Assembly: GCA_019054805.1 (NCBI GenBank)
Contig: JAHQIY010000002.1
Coordinates: 6,634,001 to 6,698,000, forward strand
DNA: 64,000 bases
Source: Brachionus manjavacas
Taxonomy: Eukaryota > Rotifera > Eurotatoria > Ploima > Brachionidae
Direction of reading: 5' to 3'
Below the pieces are notes generated by a model that was given only the letters and a program-made list of their open reading frames with translations, ran no database searches and was not told the DNA's origin. A program made the translations under genes and the position numbers. Shown one piece after another: positions 1 to 13,100 of this stretch; positions within the stretch are counted from its first letter, which is position 1; the number at the start of each line of letters is the position of its first letter.

Positions 1-345
1 GAAATCTTTACAAATCCTTAATAAGATCAATTTTAGATTATTCTCTTCTCTGTTTAAATTCATTCTCAGAAATTAACATTAAAAAGATAAAATTCATTCA
101 AAACTCAAAAGTTAGATCTATCTTTAAATTAAAAATATGATTAGCCCTCCAATATTATGCACCAAGAAGCTTAAAATAATTTTAAACTAGCAACAGTTTC
201 AAACCGACTTTTTGAGTTGATTGAAAGATATGTCAGGGCAGGACTGAGTCATTCAGTTCCATTAGTTGTCAAACTGGTGGAAGTGTAAAAAGCAGGTTTA
301 GAATCAAAATATATCAAAAATCCAACTTCATTGTGTAATTAATCT
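1..345 (+). mobile_element. LINE (non-LTR retrotransposon) 3' end, decayed
   Basis: Broken reading frames here encode pieces typical of the C-terminal end of a LINE reverse transcriptase: an RSILDYS-like block near base 25, then a block around bases 200-300 resembling RLFELIERYVRAGLSHSVP. Bases 202-340 align with 20595-20733, agreeing at roughly four of every five positions, so this is an interspersed family and not a host gene. The element is cut by the window start and carries frameshifts and stops. It is inactive. I cannot name the clade; the style is CR1/Jockey-like. Confidence 0.7.
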
Positions 346-483
346 CTTCTTTTCCTTTTGATGCCTCAAATATTTAAACATGTTTAAGCTGTAACTCTTT
401 TATTTTGAATTTTTTAAAATATTTTATTTTTTGAACTTTTATTATGTTTTACTTAAAATTTATCTTTATTTATTTTTGGATTT

Positions 484-545
484 ATTTTGTAACCTGAAAA
501 GGTTTGAGCTCGTCTTATATAAACAAATGAATAATAAAATATTAA
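484..545 (+). repeat. Probable LINE 3' tail with A-rich repeats
   Basis: A CCTGAAAAGGTTTGAGCTCG segment is followed by AATGAATAATAAAA-type sequence. Other LINE ends in the window (40086-40141, 43553-43640) have the same order: a short GAGC-containing stem, then TAAA-like units. It probably ends the fragment that starts at base 1. Confidence 0.35.
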
Positions 546-1042
546 TTTTAACAAGAACAAAAATGAATATAAAATTTGAGATTTATTGATCTAAGTGAAT
601 AATAAAATAATAAAAAAAATTGATAAACTGGTATCAATACGGAGATGATTTTAAATATTTATCCATTCGTTTCATAAAAAAAAATCAGATCCAGTTTCGG
701 ATCTGAATGTCATTAGATTAGATTTCCATAATTATTTAACTAGTTTAAATAATTTTTTGTAATAATTTAAATAGGTTGATAAAAAATAAAGTTAAATTAA
801 AATTAAAACCAATTTTACTTGAATCTCTATAATAAAAATTTGAATAGGTTAAATTATAAAAATAAAATCAGAATTTTAAAAATTTATTAAAACACTTAAG
901 TGAGCAAATTGAAAAAAATGTTTTTTTTTTTCTAAATAAATCGTTTCGGTAAGTTTGTTTTAAAATAAATCATTAAAAAATTTTAATAAGCGAAAAATTT
1001 ATTAAATTACATGACAATTTTTTTAAATATTAATTCCTTGTT
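546..1042. other. AT-rich intergenic stretch
   Basis: No supportable reading frame or RNA gene is seen. It should include the 3' untranslated region of the minus-strand UBE2N gene that ends at 1043. Confidence 0.5.
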
Positions 1043-1555
1043 CTAATTTGAATCAACAGCATATTTTTTTGTCCATTCTTTGGCTGTTTTAATAGCCTCT
1101 GACTCGTTTATTTTCCATTGATTAGCCACTTGGTTATCTAGTGGGTCATCTGGATTAGGAGCTGACAATAATGCTTGAATTGAGAGCAAAACAGTTCGGA
1201 TTTGAAGAGCCGGAGACCATTTATCTTTCAGAATATCCAAGCAAATTCTTCCCAGTTTATCAATATTTGGATGATAAATTTTGGTCATAAATCTCACTCT
1301 TTAAAATTTTGCAAAAAATTAATTTATTCTTTATCAAATTATTTTTTACTTAGGTGGAGCCATTGGATATTCATCGGGTAAATAGAGTTCCAATTTGAAC
1401 GAGCCACCCTCGTACGGTGACTCACTTGGACCCAATATTATCACATGAAAGTATTTAGCGTTAGACTCATCTGGAATGGCGCTGATTCCGGGTACCGGCT
1501 CTTGCATTAAGCGCTGAGTTTCTTTTAATATACGAGTTGGCAATAAGTTGGACAT
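1043..1555 (-). CDS. UBE2N: Ubiquitin-conjugating enzyme E2 N (Ubc13)
   Basis: Two exons on the minus strand, 1350-1555 and 1043-1298, joined across a 51-base GT-AG intron to give 153 residues; human UBE2N has 152. The protein keeps the E2 hallmarks: KETQRL helix 1, the YHPN motif, and LGRICLDIL with the active-site cysteine at about residue 88, then [19 protein letters not shown]. In the family, Ubc13 pairs with a Uev partner to build K63-linked ubiquitin chains for DNA-damage tolerance and immune or kinase signalling. The start at 1555 gives [16 protein letters not shown], collinear with known orthologues. The intron splits a lysine codon just before VRFMTK. Nothing suggests decay. Confidence 0.96.
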
Positions 1556-3061
1556 TTTAACTGATTAGATCTAAAAAAGGATTTTAAAATAAAATCAATT
1601 CTAAGGCGACACACTTCTTAGTTTCGATGCATAATCCTAAAATGTTGACTTAGAAATAGGAAGATATGCTATGTATGGATGTATTAGAATGCTTAAAATG
1701 AGATTTGTCATGAAGTTGTTTATACTCACCAAGCATTCAAAAATAATTTTTATTTCAGTTTATTTGTTTAAATTAATTTTGGATTAATGTGTGTTAAGTC
1801 GATAATTTAAAGCATTTTTGAGCGAAATAATAATTAAAAGTGAAACTGTATTTTTTATGAGAAAGGCTCATTCTAATTAATAATTTAATTTTTTTAATTG
1901 CAAATCTAACCGATTTTTTTGGTAAATAATGAATTTTTATGTACCATCAAAATAATTTGGGTGATTATCAAAAATCATATCATATTGTACAAAAATTATT
2001 CAAAATATTCATAATATAATTTTTGAAAAAAAAATTACTTGAAATATCCTCTGTTTTGGTAAAAAAAAAGCAGACTGTTTGATGATAAACATTCTTTTCG
2101 ATTGAGCAAATCTTGGGATTATTAATCATAGGTTTATGTTTTTATTTTAAAAAAAAGATTTAAAAATGAAAAATAATCAAGAATTTTTTTCTTTAAAACT
2201 CACTGAATATTTTAATAAAATATGCAAAATCAACAAAATAATTATCAGATCTAATTTTTAATTTTTCCTTATTTATTTAAAGGTTTCTTAAATCAAATTA
2301 TTCATGATTTAAAACAATAAATAAAATTTAAAAATTAGTTTTAAAATTGTCTGATAAAATTATCAAAATCTTTTGATACTTTCTAAAGGTTTTTATTTTT
2401 GAAGAAAAAAAAAACTAATTTCCTACTAAAAAAATAATTATATTTAATAAAAAAAAATCCAAAGGGTCAGTTATATTTGGATAATTATAGCACTTTAAAT
2501 TTAAAAGCACATGGTAGTCTTAAAATATATTCTGTAAATATTTTATCTTAGTAGTCTTAGAATTAAATTAAAATTTTTATATTAAAGCCAATTCATACTA
2601 AATTGAATAAAATTTCGGGAAATTTTTGGTTGATTTAAATTATTTCAAAATAAAGTGAAACTATTTAATTAAATATTATTATTTTGATAGAATTTCAATT
2701 AAAAATATTCAAAAATTCTAACATTTTTTCTTTTGAGTAAAACTTTTGAATTCATTTAAGAAAAAATTACACTAATAAATGCAATTAAATATTAAAAGCC
2801 ATTTAACTTCCGTTTTTTTTACAAATAAGTCATTTTTGAATTAAAATTGTAATTTTTGTAATTTAAATTGTGCTATTTAAAGAATTACCAATGAACTGAG
2901 TTAGATTATTCCAAAAAATAAATATACTATTTTTAAAGAAATGATATCATTTTCTTAACAGACCGAAAAAACGAAACAAAACGAAATAATTATACTTGAA
3001 AATAAAAACAAAAAATTTGAATAAAATAATTAAGCCTTATTTAAAAGCAATAAGCGATTGA
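1556..3061. other. AT-rich intergenic stretch
   Basis: No credible gene. Mostly A/T runs. The part next to 1555 should hold the UBE2N promoter, but no clear element can be pointed to. Confidence 0.5.
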
Positions 3062-3470
3062 TTGTCATTTATCATCTGAGTGTTTTTTATTTCCTTTTTA
3101 GACTCTGGGATATTTAATATGTATAACTACTTGAGCGAAGAATACCAAATAACTGCAGGTGCCCCTCAAGGCTCAGTAATTAGTTCTCTTTTATTTAGTA
3201 TATTTATTAATGACATCCCCAAAAGAAACAAAACAAATAATGAATACTCTCTGCATTTCGCAGATGATCTAGTTGCGTTCTTTATTTACTTCAAAAAGGG
3301 TAACCTAAAACATTAGATATACGAATATACCAACAAACTAGAACAGTGGCTTATTAAGTGGAAAATGAAGATATTAGTTGAAAAGCCTTGTCCAGTTGTG
3401 TTTTCGAAGTACAAGAAAGTTATAATCTTAAAAATTTATGGAAATAGAATGGTGAGCTAAAAAGTTTAAT
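3062..3470 (+). mobile_element. LINE reverse transcriptase fragment (palm region)
   Basis: Frame 3080-3316 carries reverse transcriptase motifs in order: TAGAPQGSVIS, then LLFSIFINDIP, then a catalytic box written HFADDLVAF (FADD in place of the usual YADD). After a stop, the next segment still reads like LEQWLIKWKMKI. Bases 3427-3457 nearly match 42010-42040, so the same family occurs again. The fragment is truncated at both ends, has in-frame stops, and is not functional. Confidence 0.8.
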
Positions 3471-4860
3471 TAAATTTGATTCTAAAATAAATTATTACTA
3501 ATTACTTTTGTTCAACAGAAAAAATTTTGATTTTTAGTTTTATTTTTGCATCAATTCACACAGTTTTGCTCCTTTATAAATATATTTAATATCAATTAAT
3601 AAAATTTTTCCTTAAATCAGTATTTTTGTTTTTATTAACATAGGTAATAATTATATGCCGAATTTAATCCAGTTCAATTCACTCATTTGGTGGATCAGTT
3701 CATTTCAATTCTAATTTTAAAAATTTGATTTTTTTTCTTTTTGATCTCCTTATTCTTTGTTAGTTTTTATTTTGAAAAAAAGTTTTAAATTTTATAAATA
3801 AAAAGGGTGATCAAAAATGGCTGTGTTGTAATAAAGATAAAATGATGAAAATTTAAAATGAGTTGTTTTTTGTTGGAAGGGTAAAATTAAATGTTGTTCG
3901 AAGACTCTATCATTGAATCCATGTGATTATTTCATATGAAAAGCGTGTGTAGCAAATATGCTACCAAACAAATTTGAAAGCCTTATGGAATTAATTGCGG
4001 AAGTAAAGATAGGTGCTAATAATGTTGAAAAAAATAAAAAAATTTTACAACAATTAATTTGTCAACTCTTTATTTTGTCAACATTTTTTATTTAAAATTA
4101 AATTATGATTTTTTAAATCAAAAAAGAATTGCTAAATATAAGAAAAGAGAACAAATTGTCATTTTTGTAATTTAACTTTATATTTTAAAGTTTTAAATTC
4201 TGGAACAAAGTTTAATGGGTAGAACAGAAATTCACTGATTGTTTGATTATTTCTAAACTATTGAAATTTTTACTCCACATTTTTCACGGCACAAATCAAA
4301 AAATTTTCGTCAAAATAAAGACAACAGACTTTATCTGAATTATTTCCCTCGCCATCTTTTAATAGTGATGGGCTTTGTCTATTTATGAACTCGAGGCAGT
4401 TTTGGTTTCAAAATTATTTTAGACTGAGACGTAGCTCAGATATAAGCTTATTAAAGGCTACCTTAAAAGAAGTACATCGAGATTTTGGAATAAGTCTTCT
4501 TACTTTTCTTCGTTCCTTAATTAACTCTACTATATTTTTTGGTAAACTAGATTTAAAAAACTTTTGAGAGAGGAGAGGTAAACTTTTTTGAGCAGCATGA
4601 TTGATCTTTTTTGAGATGGGTTATTTTAGCTCGTCAATATTTTCCTTATGACTATAATGCTGACTTTTAGATTTAAGTAAATATTGGAAGAGTCTCCAAT
4701 TTTTTTTAAAATTAATATTGAAATTCGAAGAATTAACTGTAATAGTAAGCTCAACAAAAATAAATTAGATTAAAAATAGATTGAATGATCAGTTGTTGCC
4801 TGGTTTTGCAACCTGACTTGCTTGTTGATATTATTTTCAAACGAGTTTGATTTATAGTCT
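3471..4860. other. AT-rich stretch with one unassigned 60-codon frame
   Basis: No recognised gene. A plus frame at 4385-4567 starts MNSRQFWFQNYFRL and has somewhat less AT-biased codons than its surroundings, but I do not recognise it. It could be a remnant of a mobile element cut by the Gypsy fragment that starts near 4861. Confidence 0.35.
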
Positions 4861-6105
4861 AGGATGCCAGCTGTCGATACAAGACTGGTCTCATTGAGTA
4901 CGTTCAGAACGATCTTGCTTGCAAACCCGGGGGGCAAGATGAAGCCGTATCCGACCTCAACCCCGACCGACACCAAGCAGGATATACCCGACAAGGACAC
5001 GCTGCCCGAGTGCTATGCGGTCATGTCCAATTATTTTCGGACGAAGAGGTCGAAATGGACGGAGCAGTGAGTGTTCCGTCGAGCGACAAAGCGCCAGTAC
5101 GAGACGGTGGACCGGTACGTCATGCGCCTTCGCGAACTCACCGCTCACTGCAAGTTCGGCGACGCCAAGGACGTAGACCGCGAGATCCTGGGCCACCTGG
5201 TGCACACCACGGAAATCCGGCGCTTCGAGAGCAAGTGCTGCGAGGAGGACGACGACTTGACACTCGTAAAGGCTCTCAATATTGCAACTGCGAGACCAAC
5301 AGCGACAGCGTCGATGGCCTGACGAAGCCAACCCCGAGAGAGCTCGAAGGGCGCGGACAAGCCCTTTTCCACACGCACTGCGGTCAACCAACCCGCAACG
5401 AGAAGCCCGACAGGAGCGCAGGAGGAAACAAGCGTCAGAGTGCACCATTCTCTGCAGCGCAGGAGAGCCAAGGCTCGGACAAGTGCCTGAACTTCAACGG
5501 TTCGCCGCACGCATTTAGAGTGTGCCTGGACGAAGACGCGAGCGGCGAGGCAGACCGAGTAGAGGTCGGTCTTCGCGGTGGCAAAACCGAGTTTGTCATC
5601 GACACTGGCAGCGCGATCAGCACGATCAGCCAGTACGCCTACAAGAGGCTGGAACGAGCGACGCCCTTGACACCGTTCACGACTCAGTACTTTGGGTACA
5701 AGTCGAGACTGCCGAACCAATTCCTGGATAAGTTCGAAGCGGACGTGTCGTTCCGTGGGACGTGGGCTAGAGCCACATTCGTCGTTGTTGAGGGCGAGGC
5801 TGAGAACTTGCTCAGCAAGCGCACTTGTGTCGATCTGGGAGTGGTGAGCATCGCCAAGCCGATCGCCTCTCTCAGCTGTTGACGGTCACTGGAGGCCGAA
5901 TCCTCCACCATCGGCTCACGTGTTACTCCAAGGCGCTCAACAAAGCGATCCGACAGACCCGATTTCCGGGTAAAACGATTGAGGACCTCATCACGCAGGT
6001 CACGGTCTTCTCGAAGATAGACCTCATCAAGGCGTTTCATCAGTTCGCGTTGGACCAGGAGAGTCGGAACTACACGACCATCACAACGCATCGATTTTTG
6101 AGAAA
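4861..6105 (+). mobile_element. Ty3/Gypsy LTR retrotransposon fragment (gag, protease, RT), decayed
   Basis: A GC-rich block (34 of 60 bases on the line at 5041) sits in very AT-rich DNA. Three pieces lie in retroelement order but in three reading frames. A gag-like region (4864-5322, frame 1) has an in-frame TGA at 5068. A retroviral-type aspartic protease has a DTGSA active site near 5600 (frame 3, about 5500-5880). The start of the reverse transcriptase lies at about 5930-6100 (frame 2), with SKIDLIKAFHQ and TTITTHR motifs. The segment joining protease to RT is missing, RT stops abruptly at about 6100, and no LTRs were found. This is a dead fragment. Minus-strand frames across it are shadows. 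Confidence 0.88.
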
Positions 6106-6212
6106 TTTCTATTTAACATGGCTAGTTAAGTTGCATATCAGACACCTTTGTTTTTAACCCAATATTTATTAATTAGGATTCGAATTTTGCTTCTTTCATT
6201 GATACCAGTTAT

Positions 6213-6466
6213 TTAAGTCATTTTTCTTTCTTTCGGGATTGTTACTCTAAAGTTTCCTGTTTTTTGTTCACCTTCAGGCATCGGAAAGTCAAGATCAATA
6301 TACGTCTCTTCATTCAAACTTTCGATTTCCATTTTTTGTGCGTAGAAAAAACCCGCTACTTCTGCTTTGCTAAAACCATTTGGCAACCAAAAAACTCTAA
6401 AAGCGGCAAATATGAATGGGTAAACAAGTTGGCGTCTTGGATTTGAATTTCTTCTCCCTATTTTAT
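6213..6466 (-). mobile_element. Possible LINE ORF1/gag-like fragment
   Basis: An open minus-strand frame of about 84 codons without a start Met lies immediately beside the Gypsy fragment. It reads NSNPRRQLVYPFIFAAFRVF and then WLPNGFSKAEVAGFF, with a normal amino-acid mix and better base balance than the flanks. It ends at a stop at 6213 and is preceded by a stop at about 6467. The WLPNG...EVAGFF arrangement suggests the RRM-like fold found in ORF1 or gag proteins of retrotransposons. That is an impression, not a match. It could also be a host exon. Confidence 0.35.
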
Positions 6467-7193
6467 ATTTTATCGTTCAAAATTGTATTGATGTCAAACT
6501 TTTCCTTAAAAGTGATAAACCAAGTTGATAAATTGGTTAAAAAATATTGAGTTTATAAAGATATCGATGATTTAATATAATTTTTGACTATTTTATATTT
6601 TATATTTTATTTTTATTTAAATATATTAAATAAATAAAAAAAAATAATAACTCCTTCCTCTTTTTTACCTGAAGCTTCAACTATGTAAACATGTGGTAGA
6701 AAGCTTACATTAAAAAAAAAAATTCTGTAAAAATTTCAATAGTCTTTTATTTTAATTCTTAAAATCGTTTCAAAATCTGGTTAAAATTTAAAGTAAAAAC
6801 ATTATTCAAAAGATATTTAAAAAATAAATTAAAATTGTAACTTTTCAATGTTTTTACAAAATCCTTTTATTTTTGAGGCTATTTCATCATAACTTCTCGA
6901 AAAAACCTTATGACAAAATTCACTATACTTTTATTTTTTTGGGAAAGCTAAAAAAATATAAATCTTTCTTTATTCAATTCAGAACACCAAATTTTCTAAT
7001 GAGTTTCATTTCAAAATTTGCCACTCTATCAAGATATGATTTAATTGAAGAAAATAATTAACCTTTAATCTCAATTTTAAAATTTATTGATATCATTGAA
7101 AATTTAAAAAATATTACTAGAAAATTCATTGGTATAAATGTAAGGTCTGTATAAATACAAAATTTTAAAAATTAATTTTATGTCTTAAAAGAA
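6467..7193. other. AT-rich intergenic stretch
   Basis: No supportable gene. The end near 7193 should contain the 3' untranslated region of the spatacsin gene. Confidence 0.5.
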
Positions 7194-10100
7194 TCACAAT
7201 TTTTTGTTTAATATCATATCGTTGAGAATAGACAAGCATTTTTGACTAGATGCTTCATTAAGAGCCCATTCGGTAAGTTCTAAGCTCGAAGACATACGAT
7301 AAAAAAAACCAACATCTTTGCAACATCTCAGCAAAGTTTTTATATTTTCAATCGCCTGTTGTTCTGAACTATTTCCCTCGCTTTTCCAAAGCTTATATCT
7401 ATTAACTATTTCTTCAACTGTGTTCTGGTTAATGGTTAAATACGCCTTAAAATCTTGAAAATATTTTACATTATTGTTCATTATAAATTGATTAAATAAA
7501 GCTAATGATAAATCAGTCATTCGGCCATATGCTTCTGCGACAATGTACGCTTCCCAAAATTTTGCGTGTCCAGTCAAAAATTTTGTCACTGTTGTCTGGC
7601 TTAGGTTTACAATCTGGATGCCGGTAGACAATATTTTTATCTGTAAGGCGACTAATCTGGCTTTTTTGATACATATCTCGGCTTGCTTGACACAATCCTC
7701 CTAAAATATCAAAACCTGAATTTTTTTTTTGTCTTTTTTGTGTAATTTACTTTCATAAAGCTCTTTGCTGCATCGGTAAAATACGCAGTTATACTCTGTA
7801 AATCGGTTAAAATTTCGGATGTATTTTCTAAATAGAAATTTTTTAAAAATTATTACAAGGCTTTGGTTGAAATAGTCAATATTTAATTAAGTTTAATATA
7901 AAGTAAATTAATTTAACTAATTAATATCTCTGTTGTGAATTTTAGAACAAACAAAGAAAAACAATAAAAGTCCTAACACAAGATTAAACTTTTTTAAAAA
8001 GTCCAAAGTTGGTTCTGAAAATTTTATCAGCTGATACATTGAATTAAAACTTTGATTTTTATTTAGTCGATGTGACTATTGACATGCGAACTTTCTCAAT
8101 ACTATAATTTTATTGACACAATCATATATGAAAAAAATGATCCCTTATTTCTTTTTTTGAATAAAAACAAATCTTGAACCATGGAAAATTTTTTGCCTTA
8201 ACTCAAATATTTTTTAATTTTTAATCGATGTTAATTCCTATTTGAAGAATTTAACCATAATTTATCTAATTGGTGTGATATGTGAGTGATTAGGATCTAT
8301 TGTATACTTTTATTGAAAACTTGACTTTTTAATTAAAAACTGCCCGTTCACCATCACAAGCTTCCATATACTTAACAATATACTTAACTAAATTTAAGTA
8401 TATTTTATATTTGACAACTTTTTATTCCTTTATATTTAAATTTCAGATTTTTTGAAGACTTGGTCATTTTTGATACAAAAATTGAATAAAAAAAATTAAT
8501 AAATTTTTTTTATTTTTGTTGGGTCAATTTAATTTTCTTTAGTTAGACCAAAATTAGAATATGTATTCTAAATTTGGCATTCATTTCTTCGCAAAGATCT
8601 TGAAAGTGAACAATGTAAAGCTTTCAAAATAATATGTTCAAACAAATAACTAGATTATCAATCAAGACTAAAAAAATTTTAATTGACAAAATTCGAGTAC
8701 TTTGATTTAAAATTACAAAACTAGAATTAGTGTTGACAGCGTAAACTGGTCTAAACTCAATCTATGACAGTAGCAGTCAACTTATTCAATGACGAAGCGA
8801 TTGTTCAAAAAGTAGTCAACAGTTCAATAAGTCAACAATCGTCAAAACAGTATTGAAGATATTTAACTTTGAGAAACTTTATTTCTTTTCAAAGCTTTCT
8901 TTTATAAAATCAATCAGATTTAACAATCTTTCATCTCTTATTTTTCATTCTATGTGTGAGGAAGCACCTTCAAAGAATTCATTTTCAGCTGATCTTGCTC
9001 TTCTCCTCAAATTTTTTAATCTAAACTTGTCAACAATCATAAATAATCCTTTCAAACTCAAAATTCAATTCAAAGAAATTTTTAAATCAGTTGATGGGAT
9101 CTGTGACTCAATAAGACTTTTACTGTGTAACTTTAGGTCTACACACTATTAAAGAATGGATGACACTTTTTTCTTTGTCTTTGGTATTTTTTTTTATTCT
9201 TTTTTTTTATTTTTACTTAAAATTTTAATTTTTCTTTTTTTACATTTACTTCTCCACAATGGAGGTTAATACAATTGAATAAATAAACAATTGGAACCAA
9301 CTAGGCCAAAATATAATCGAGATTCCAATAATTTCAAAAATAAAAAAGACAAATTTTTTAAATGAAAATATTGTGTAAAGGGGCATTTTAATGGAAATAA
9401 TGAGCATCATTATCTTTGGATTAAAACAATGATTATAGCTTAAAAAATTATTTTTACTTTATTTGTTAGATGCAAATATGTGACCACCCTAACTTCTCGT
9501 ATTAGAGCCATTATTAAAAGTGACTCTTAATAGAATTCACGCATGACTTATTTTTACCATTAACATCCGATCGAATTATTTAAAGCCTTATTTTTTAAAT
9601 AATATTTCACAGGCAAATCTTTCATTAATAAATGATCTATTAATTTAAAATTTTAATTCTATTTAATGGATGATTTTGAGTGTAGATTGCCAATTATTCA
9701 AAAAATTTCTAAATATTTAATGAAAAAAATTAAGTATTCCACAAGTATCACCTTTTTTTCACTTCTTATCTAACTCAAAATTTAAATTCTAAAAATGTCT
9801 TCTCTAAAAGATTAAATATAATATTTTAATTGAAAAAAAAACTTAATTTAAATCTAGACAAAAATTTAAGGTTTACTTTAAAAAATTTGAAACTTAAACA
9901 AACAAGTGCAAATTTTTAAGTAAGAAACTGATATTAGTTGAAATTAAGATTAAATTTTACATTTTATTGTATTGAGTGATGAAAAAAACCCTTGCTGTTG
10001 ATGAGGATGTTTTGGCCACAAATTCAAATCTCATTAAAAAAGTTGGCCAACTTTGTTTACAAAATTTCTTTTAAATAATAAATTGACAATGGATTCTTGA

Positions 10101-13100
10101 TAATTCAATATAAAATCTTAATTTCTTATTTCCTTTTATAAAATTTCCTTTGTATAAGTTAATTGAATACTTTTAAATTATTGACCAAAGGGTTTAGAAG
10201 ATTTCTTAATATACCTAATGTTTTGTCTTCCAACAATTTTAGCTGTTCATAGGCCGCATCTTCCAGCATTTTGGCGATTTCACGGTGCATTGTAAAGTGC
10301 AAAGTAATCATTGTGTATGTATTATGGTCATTTGGATGATGACGTTTTAAATAATTGAGCAAAGCAAGTCTTAATTTATTATCCTTTAAAAACAAAATAT
10401 AAAAAAAATCTCGTTTTATTTTTTAAGATAGATCAAACCTTTCCTTTTCCAATGAGCATGTCAAAATGCTGATTATTCCACAAATAGTCCATTATATAAG
10501 TCATTTCGCTGTAATGGCCAATTTCAATTAAAAGTCTAATCTTAATTTTACAAGAAGTTATTTTTTTGATTAATTGAAGTCAGTTTTGAAATCACCATGA
10601 GATTAAATTCTTCGGCTTTGAGCATTTTTCCAGCACAAATTTTACAAGCTTGAAGAACACTAGAAATTCCTTCCATTGAGCATGATTGAGTGAAGCAATC
10701 GTGTGATCGTATGATCAATTCAGTCAAAAGAGTAAAGTCTTCGGTTGACTTGGGCTTGCTCAACAAGTGTCGCGTCTTCTCTAATAGCTTATTTCCAAAA
10801 AGGTTGATTTCTTGATCGAATATTTTGACAAACTTTGAAAATTGTTTGCTATCAAATGGATCGAGCATTAAAATTGAATTAGGATCATTAGCTGTTTTTA
10901 AATTTAGCAAAAATTCATTAAGGACAAAGTCTGCCAAAACACTTTTATTTAGATCATATATCTTGACAAATTCTTTTGCTACTGAAAATTTGCTTTGATT
11001 CTGCGAATACAATAGATTTTTGAGTATGACCCATTGATTTTCGTTTAGTAGTTTTAAATACGGCATTTTCAGTATTTCATTTGAAAGGAGAAAGTCTAAT
11101 TTAATTCTTTTGGAAAATTTGTTGCCATAATTGCATAGATAGACAAGTTTATCCAAAAATTGCATTTTTGCATTGCTTGCTTCAAGTGGTTCATTAGGCC
11201 TCGACAATGAACGCAAAACGTTTGTCAATTTTGTGGTCTTAAATGAAGTTGTGTCTATTGGTTGATTGGAATAGTCAAGCTCCTCCGGATTTATCATTTC
11301 CAAGCAAATATAAATCATGTTCTATCAAATTTTGTAAATTTAAAATCAGTTTTTTAATGCAAAAATTATAGGTAATTTATTTGAGGCTAGTGACAATTAA
11401 AATTTTCTAAAATAATAATGCAGAAAATTTGCTAAGAATTGATATCAAAAATTAAAAAAGATTATAAAATTCATTAAATAGTGAACGAAGCATATAAAAT
11501 AAAAATTCGTAACCAGATATAAAATATTTTTTAGAAAAAAAAAGCAAAAGGCATCAAAACTTTATCTTTATGAAATCATTGTTCACCATTTTTCGATTTC
11601 TTTTTAAATTAAATGTTTCAAGTCACTAAAAAAACAATTGGAGTCTAATAGCAAGTTTGGCACCTTTGTTTAAAATACAGGAATATCTCATAAAAAGTAA
11701 ATAATACTTAAAAAAGATTGAATCTTGGTTCATTAAATATGGAATAAAGTTGGTCACTAAGTAATTTCATTTTACTATTTTTATTTTCTTGGGAAACTTT
11801 TACCATTTATAAATTTTTCAACTCCCTTTGGCAATGCTTCAATTACTTAAATATTTAATGTTCCAGTTCAAACATTTTTGTGTTCCAGTGAGCTCTCAAA
11901 ATTAAATATTACTTCAAATCTTCAAATGCTCCAGATCCAATTATCATTAACCATTCGAAACACCTCTTGCATAATTTTAATATACAATATTGAAGATTTT
12001 TTTTTAAAACTTTAAAGGACCAGCATCTAAAATCCTTAATATATTTTTAGAAATAAATTTTCCAATGGACTAGTAATTAGTAATGAAATCGAATTTAAAA
12101 AAAAAAAAAAAAATTGAAACTTGAATATTAAAATATTTTAATTCAAATATGATATTTGAGAGGATTTGGTATTTGAGAGGATCACGCAAAAAAACGCATC
12201 TACAAATAAACGCCTGTTTTTATGCATAAACGCGTAATAATCTTTAACAAAACAGCGTTTTTAACGTGTTTTTAATATTTTATAAAAATAATGGAAAAAG
12301 TTCAAAATATAAATAAATAAATCAAAAAAGTTGATTTCATACGAAATTTAAAATCTCTTATTATTTTTGAAAGCATAAAAAAATATTTTTAAAAATTATA
12401 TTATTAGATTTAAAAATTATTTGTGTATTAATGCATCGTCCTCTTCTTTGTTTTTGAGAGAAAAGTGGAGTTATGTGTATTTACGCACTAAAATGAGAGC
12501 TCAATATTTTTCAGCAAAAAATAATGAAAGATTGATTATTTTGATTGATATTTTGACGTAATTGTTTTTTAAAAAAAAAACAATCATGTTCATGAATGGT
12601 TTTTAGTGATTTAAATAATATTTTAAGAATTATTGAAATGATGCTTTTTTTTATTCTTAGTAAATTAACAAAAAATAAAACAAAATAAGAAGGAAGCGTA
12701 ATTAAAGATTTTTCTAAATTTATTATTTGGTAAAAGATTCATAAAAGAAAATTTAGTTTTAATCAGACAATTTTTTAATAGACTGGCGAATATGGTATTT
12801 TACTGGCAAAAAAAAACATAGTGGAGGTATCCGGTTAGAGTTGATCTCTTTAAGCGTTTTTGATTTATTATAATTTTTGATTTGAAAAAATATCTCTTGC
12901 TGTATTTTGTTTTTATAATCTATTTCTTTATTTAATTTTTATTATTTTGTATTTATTATTTTATCTTTTATAATAAATTCGCCAACCTAGTTACATTCAT
13001 ACCTTTTTTATTAATTTTTTATTAATATGCAAAATAATATATTTCTATAATCTCGATATAATGGGTATTTATTAGTTTATTTTTAGTAAAAAATGGGACG

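Noticed and set aside
4957..5720. Long minus-strand frames of 163 and 191 codons over the Gypsy fragment
   Set aside because: They are shadows of the GC-rich gag and protease sequence on the plus strand; GC-rich DNA has few stop codons in any frame.
10159..10214. Extension of spatacsin exon 15 to the stop at 10159
   Set aside because: It would end the protein before the conserved C-terminal domain; the GTATAT donor at 10214 leaves the phase needed by exon 16.
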